This document shows positions 61,610-64,000 of a stretch of DNA of 64,000 bases, one piece after another. Location: the NCBI RefSeq assembly GCF_000153025.1, contig NZ_CH672430.1, positions 229,659 to 293,658 on the forward strand, read 5' to 3'. The position numbers and the translations under genes are program-made. Source of the stretch: Marinomonas sp. MED121. GTDB taxonomy: Bacteria; Pseudomonadota; Gammaproteobacteria; Pseudomonadales; Marinomonadaceae. The notes beneath the pieces were generated by a model. It searched no databases, was not told where the DNA came from, and saw only the letters and a list, made by a program, of their open reading frames with translations. Positions within the stretch are counted from its first letter, which is position 1, and each line of letters opens with the position of its first letter.

Positions 61610-62785
61610 TTATTTTTTCGGGATAAAACACAAACATACTAGGCCAAAAGCAATTCCCCAAAAAGCGGAAGAAATATCAAAAAAACTAATATCTGAAATT
61701 GTCACTAAAAAGGTAATCAGCGCGGCTTCGCGATGAGGTTCACTATCAAGTGCTGTTTTAAGGTTTATTGCAATGGTTGAAATCAGCGCCAAACCAGCTA
61801 AAGCGATAATAATGCTTTGTGGAAAAAGCGAGAATACCGCAATAATACTGCCCCCAAAAAGACCCGCTAAACAATAAAACACACCTGCAGATAAGCCAGC
61901 TATATAACGCTTTTCTAACACTTTATGGCTCTCCACCCCCATACAAATTGATGCCGTAATCGCCGCTAAATTAAAAGCAAACCCACCAAAAGGCGCTAAT
62001 AAAATAGTTGTCAGACCTGTCCATGAAATTATTGACGATGTTGGCACATCAATTTTATGCGCCTTTAACGCTACCACACCCGGTAAATTCTGAGCCGTCA
62101 TCGTGACTATGAACAAAGGTAAAGCAACCCCTATTATGAGCTTCAAATCGAAGGAAGGAGATTGCCAAATGAGCGCAGGGCTAAAGGCAATCATAGAGGT
62201 CTGGCTAATAAAAACCTCATTGGTCGCAAACACCAAAATCAAAGCGATGACCAATACCACTAAAATGGCATACCTTGGAAAATAACGTTTAGCGACCAAG
62301 TAACATAAAAACATAATAAAGATACGATAAACATCGTTAACCATGACATCAAACACGGCAATCCCAAACTGAAACAAAATACCAGCCAGCATGGCACACG
62401 CAATTTGATATGGAATCAGTGACATTAATCGATTGAATATTCCTGTGATGCCCACTAATAGAATCAGTCCACCAGCAACAACAAAGACACCTATCGCTTG
62501 GCTATAAGTCACACCATCAAGCCCAGTAACAAGTAAAGCAGCCCCAGGTGTTGACCAAGCCGTTATGACAGGCTTCTTGTAGTACCAAGATAAAAAGAAG
62601 CAGGTTAATCCCATTCCAATACCAAGAGCCGTTATCCATGAAATCACAAAACGCTCATCGGCACCTGCTGCCAGTGCAGCTTGCATAACGATTGCTACCG
62701 AGCTTGCAAACCCCACTAACACAGCAACAAAACCAGCGACCACAGCGCTGACACTGATATCCTCTTTAATAGACATACTCATCAC
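61610..62785 (-). CDS. BenE-family benzoate/proton symporter-like permease
   Basis: A 391-residue inner-membrane carrier with about 12 helices of the BenE/YdcO family. Hallmarks: AVVAGFVAVLVGFASSVAIV, AWSTPGAALLV, GIFNRLMSLIPYQIACAMLAG, APFGGFAFNLAAITASICMG. BenE imports benzoate with protons, but many members have unknown substrates. No benzoate-degradation genes are near. It forms a unit with the GntR gene. Confidence 0.88.
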   Translation of the reverse strand: MMSMSIKEDISVSAVVAGFVAVLVGFASSVAIVMQAALAAGADERFVISWITALGIGMGLTCFFLSWYYKKPVITAWSTPGAALLVTGLDGVTYSQAIGVFVVAGGLILLVGITGIFNRLMSLIPYQIACAMLAGILFQFGIAVFDVMVNDVYRIFIMFLCYLVAKRYFPRYAILVVLVIALILVFATNEVFISQTSMIAFSPALIWQSPSFDLKLIIGVALPLFIVTMTAQNLPGVVALKAHKIDVPTSSIISWTGLTTILLAPFGGFAFNLAAITASICMGVESHKVLEKRYIAGLSAGVFYCLAGLFGGSIIAVFSLFPQSIIIALAGLALISTIAINLKTALDSEPHREAALITFLVTISDISFFDISSAFWGIAFGLVCLCFIPKK

Positions 62786-62825
62786 TCAAGCAGAATTGAG
62801 CGATTATATTTTCATAAAGCATATA

Positions 62826-62839
62826 AAATGTATACATTT
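62826..62839. promoter_or_regulatory. Palindromic operator candidate upstream of the benE-like gene
   Basis: A perfect 14-bp palindrome (aaatgtatacattt) lies 41 bases before the benE-like start. FCD-type GntR proteins commonly bind short palindromes of this ATGTATACAT kind. The regulator encoded in the same unit is the natural candidate. Confidence 0.6.
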
Positions 62840-63020
62840 ATATTTATGAATACTTTTTAGTGATTTCGATCCTGTATTTCATTTTAGCTAAGCTTTAAAT
62901 TCACACTCAATTTACATTAAGCATTAACACCTTCCCCCCTTTTTATTTTAATATCCTTGTCTTAACAAGCACTTTACCAATTCAGTCATCAGGTTTTAAA
63001 ACGTAAAATAAGGAGGCTCC

Positions 63021-63836
63021 ATGGAAGTAAAAGATTTGTTATTACAAACAGACAAACTCCCCAATGTCCCAGATGTTGTTCGAGAGCTGATCATTGCACT
63101 TAAAGATCCTGAGGCAGATTACAATGCCATTGCTGAAAAAGTTGCCCAAGACCAAACGCTTTCGTTAAAAATTCTACGCTTAGTCAATTCCGCTCACTTT
63201 GGTTTATCGAGAAAAATATCCTCGATTGATGAAGCCGTCGTATTATTAGGCATGCAAAAGCTTAACACACTTGTCATTGCCTCTGGCCTATCGAACTCTG
63301 CTGCTAATGTTAAAGGATTAGACCTTAAAGCATTTTGGAGCGACAGCTTTATGGTTGCAACGATCGCGACTTGGCTCGCCCATAGAACCGAGGAAGTTGA
63401 TGCCGATATCGCCTTTACAAGTGGCATTATTTACAATATTGGACGTTTATTACTCCACCTAGCAGCCCCTCAGGATGCCGCTGCGATACAAGCACTCGTT
63501 AAAGAAAAGAAGGCATCACGTATTGCTGCTGAAATGGAAAGACTCGGCTTTACAACTCAGGATGCAGGTAAAGCACTTTTAGATATGTGGAATTTCCCCG
63601 CTGAATTGGGTGCAGCCATTCAACAATATAAAAGACCACTTGGCTATGAAGAGCCCACCCCACTCAGCGCCGTGATTAATTTAGCTAACTATTTAAATGG
63701 CGCTAGATCAAGCGACAGACATATTGACGACATTAAAGCCTTCATACCTAAAAAGGTAATGCAACTAGCGGGTCTGCCACTTTCTATTTTAGATGAGCTT
63801 GAAGCGTCTCTGAATTTAGAGACTGGCTTGGAGTAA
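63021..63836 (+). CDS. HDOD domain protein
   Basis: A 271-residue single-domain HDOD signalling protein. The helical HD-related core spans about residues 10-205: LPNVPDVVRELIIALKD, DQTLSLKILRLVNSAHFGLSR (read near 45-65), SIDEAVVLLGMQKLN and GIIYNIGRLLL. HDOD proteins lack the catalytic HD metal ligands and act by binding partners in c-di-GMP or chemotaxis pathways. AAGGAGG is placed ideally before the ATG. Confidence 0.88.
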   Translation: MEVKDLLLQTDKLPNVPDVVRELIIALKDPEADYNAIAEKVAQDQTLSLKILRLVNSAHFGLSRKISSIDEAVVLLGMQKLNTLVIASGLSNSAANVKGLDLKAFWSDSFMVATIATWLAHRTEEVDADIAFTSGIIYNIGRLLLHLAAPQDAAAIQALVKEKKASRIAAEMERLGFTTQDAGKALLDMWNFPAELGAAIQQYKRPLGYEEPTPLSAVINLANYLNGARSSDRHIDDIKAFIPKKVMQLAGLPLSILDELEASLNLETGLE

Positions 63837-63932
63837 TCTCTTAAAAACAAGACCTTAACCGATATTGTCATTGAAAGCTTATATCAGATGAAGGTATGAT
63901 GCGCCGACATTTATTATTATAGGACACTGTCG

Positions 63933-64000
63933 GTGGCACACTCACATAACCCCATACAAGGGGCAACATGGATGGTTGTTGCAGGATTTGCTTTTGCCAT
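63933..64000 (+). CDS. Probable EamA/DMT permease, N-terminal start (partial)
   Basis: A GTG at 63933 with AGGA eight bases upstream opens a frame that runs off the window: NPIQGATWMVVAGFAFA, the first polar stretch and membrane helix of an EamA-type carrier. Only 22 codons are visible, so the family is tentative. Confidence 0.45.
   Translation, partial: MAHSHNPIQGATWMVVAGFAFA

Overview
The window looks like chromosomal DNA of a low-GC marine gammaproteobacterium, most likely of the Oceanospirillales (Oceanospirillaceae / Marinomonas-like). This rests on gene content and order: a YbiT-type ABC-F protein, AceE with a three-lipoyl AceF, the pilin-pilB-pilC-pilD-coaE-yacG block, nadC beside an ampE-like gene, a BCCT osmolyte carrier and a thermolabile-hemolysin-type lipase. 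No rRNA, tRNA or CRISPR was found. The genus is an inference and was not tested by a search.

Layout. 1-10.4 kb: the end of a LysR gene, a PHYHD1-like dioxygenase, ybiT, bluB, a MAPEG protein, a class III aminotransferase, a DUF4442 protein, a Prx5-type peroxiredoxin, a secreted GDSL phospholipase/hemolysin, and an alpha/beta hydrolase with a LysE-type exporter. 10.4-14.7 kb is accessory: two tandem copies of an IS200-like/REP-associated tyrosine transposase unit (one intact, one broken) abut a small ORF organised like an integron gene cassette with a truncated attC-like end. 14.7-31.2 kb: codB, rarD, a DEDD exonuclease coupled to a cNMP/CBS/DUF294 protein, a BCCT transporter, a MoxR-VWA pair, a diguanylate cyclase, a SulP transporter, a GNAT enzyme, a SnoaL-like protein with a divergent LysR, and rhlE.

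31.5-40.5 kb: a secreted PHB-depolymerase-like esterase, a LysR regulator, and a six-to-seven gene operon with a frameshifted histidine phosphatase, an ACAD10/11-type acyl-CoA dehydrogenase, its aminoglycoside-phosphotransferase-like kinase partner, a quinone oxidoreductase, two SDRs and a PTGR-like reductase. This resembles the two catalytic modules of mammalian ACAD11 and the kinase/dehydrogenase pair of the levulinate (lva) operon, and suggests breakdown of hydroxylated acyl-CoAs through a phosphorylated intermediate. 40.6-52.1 kb is central metabolism: aceF, aceE, leucine dehydrogenase, ampE-like, nadC, ackA and pta.

52.4-56.6 kb encodes a reduced type IV pilus assembly set followed by coaE and yacG. 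56.6-60.8 kb carries two convergent paralogous modules, each a response regulator fused to TPRs plus a short HATPase protein; one HATPase has a candidate phosphoacceptor His and the other has lost it. The window ends with a GntR regulator and BenE transporter sharing a palindromic operator candidate, an HDOD protein, and the start of a probable EamA permease.

A recurring feature is short tandem duplication (13-24 bp units, each locus different). Several of these lie on stop codons so that the stop is repeated, and one lies inside the frameshifted phosphatase gene.
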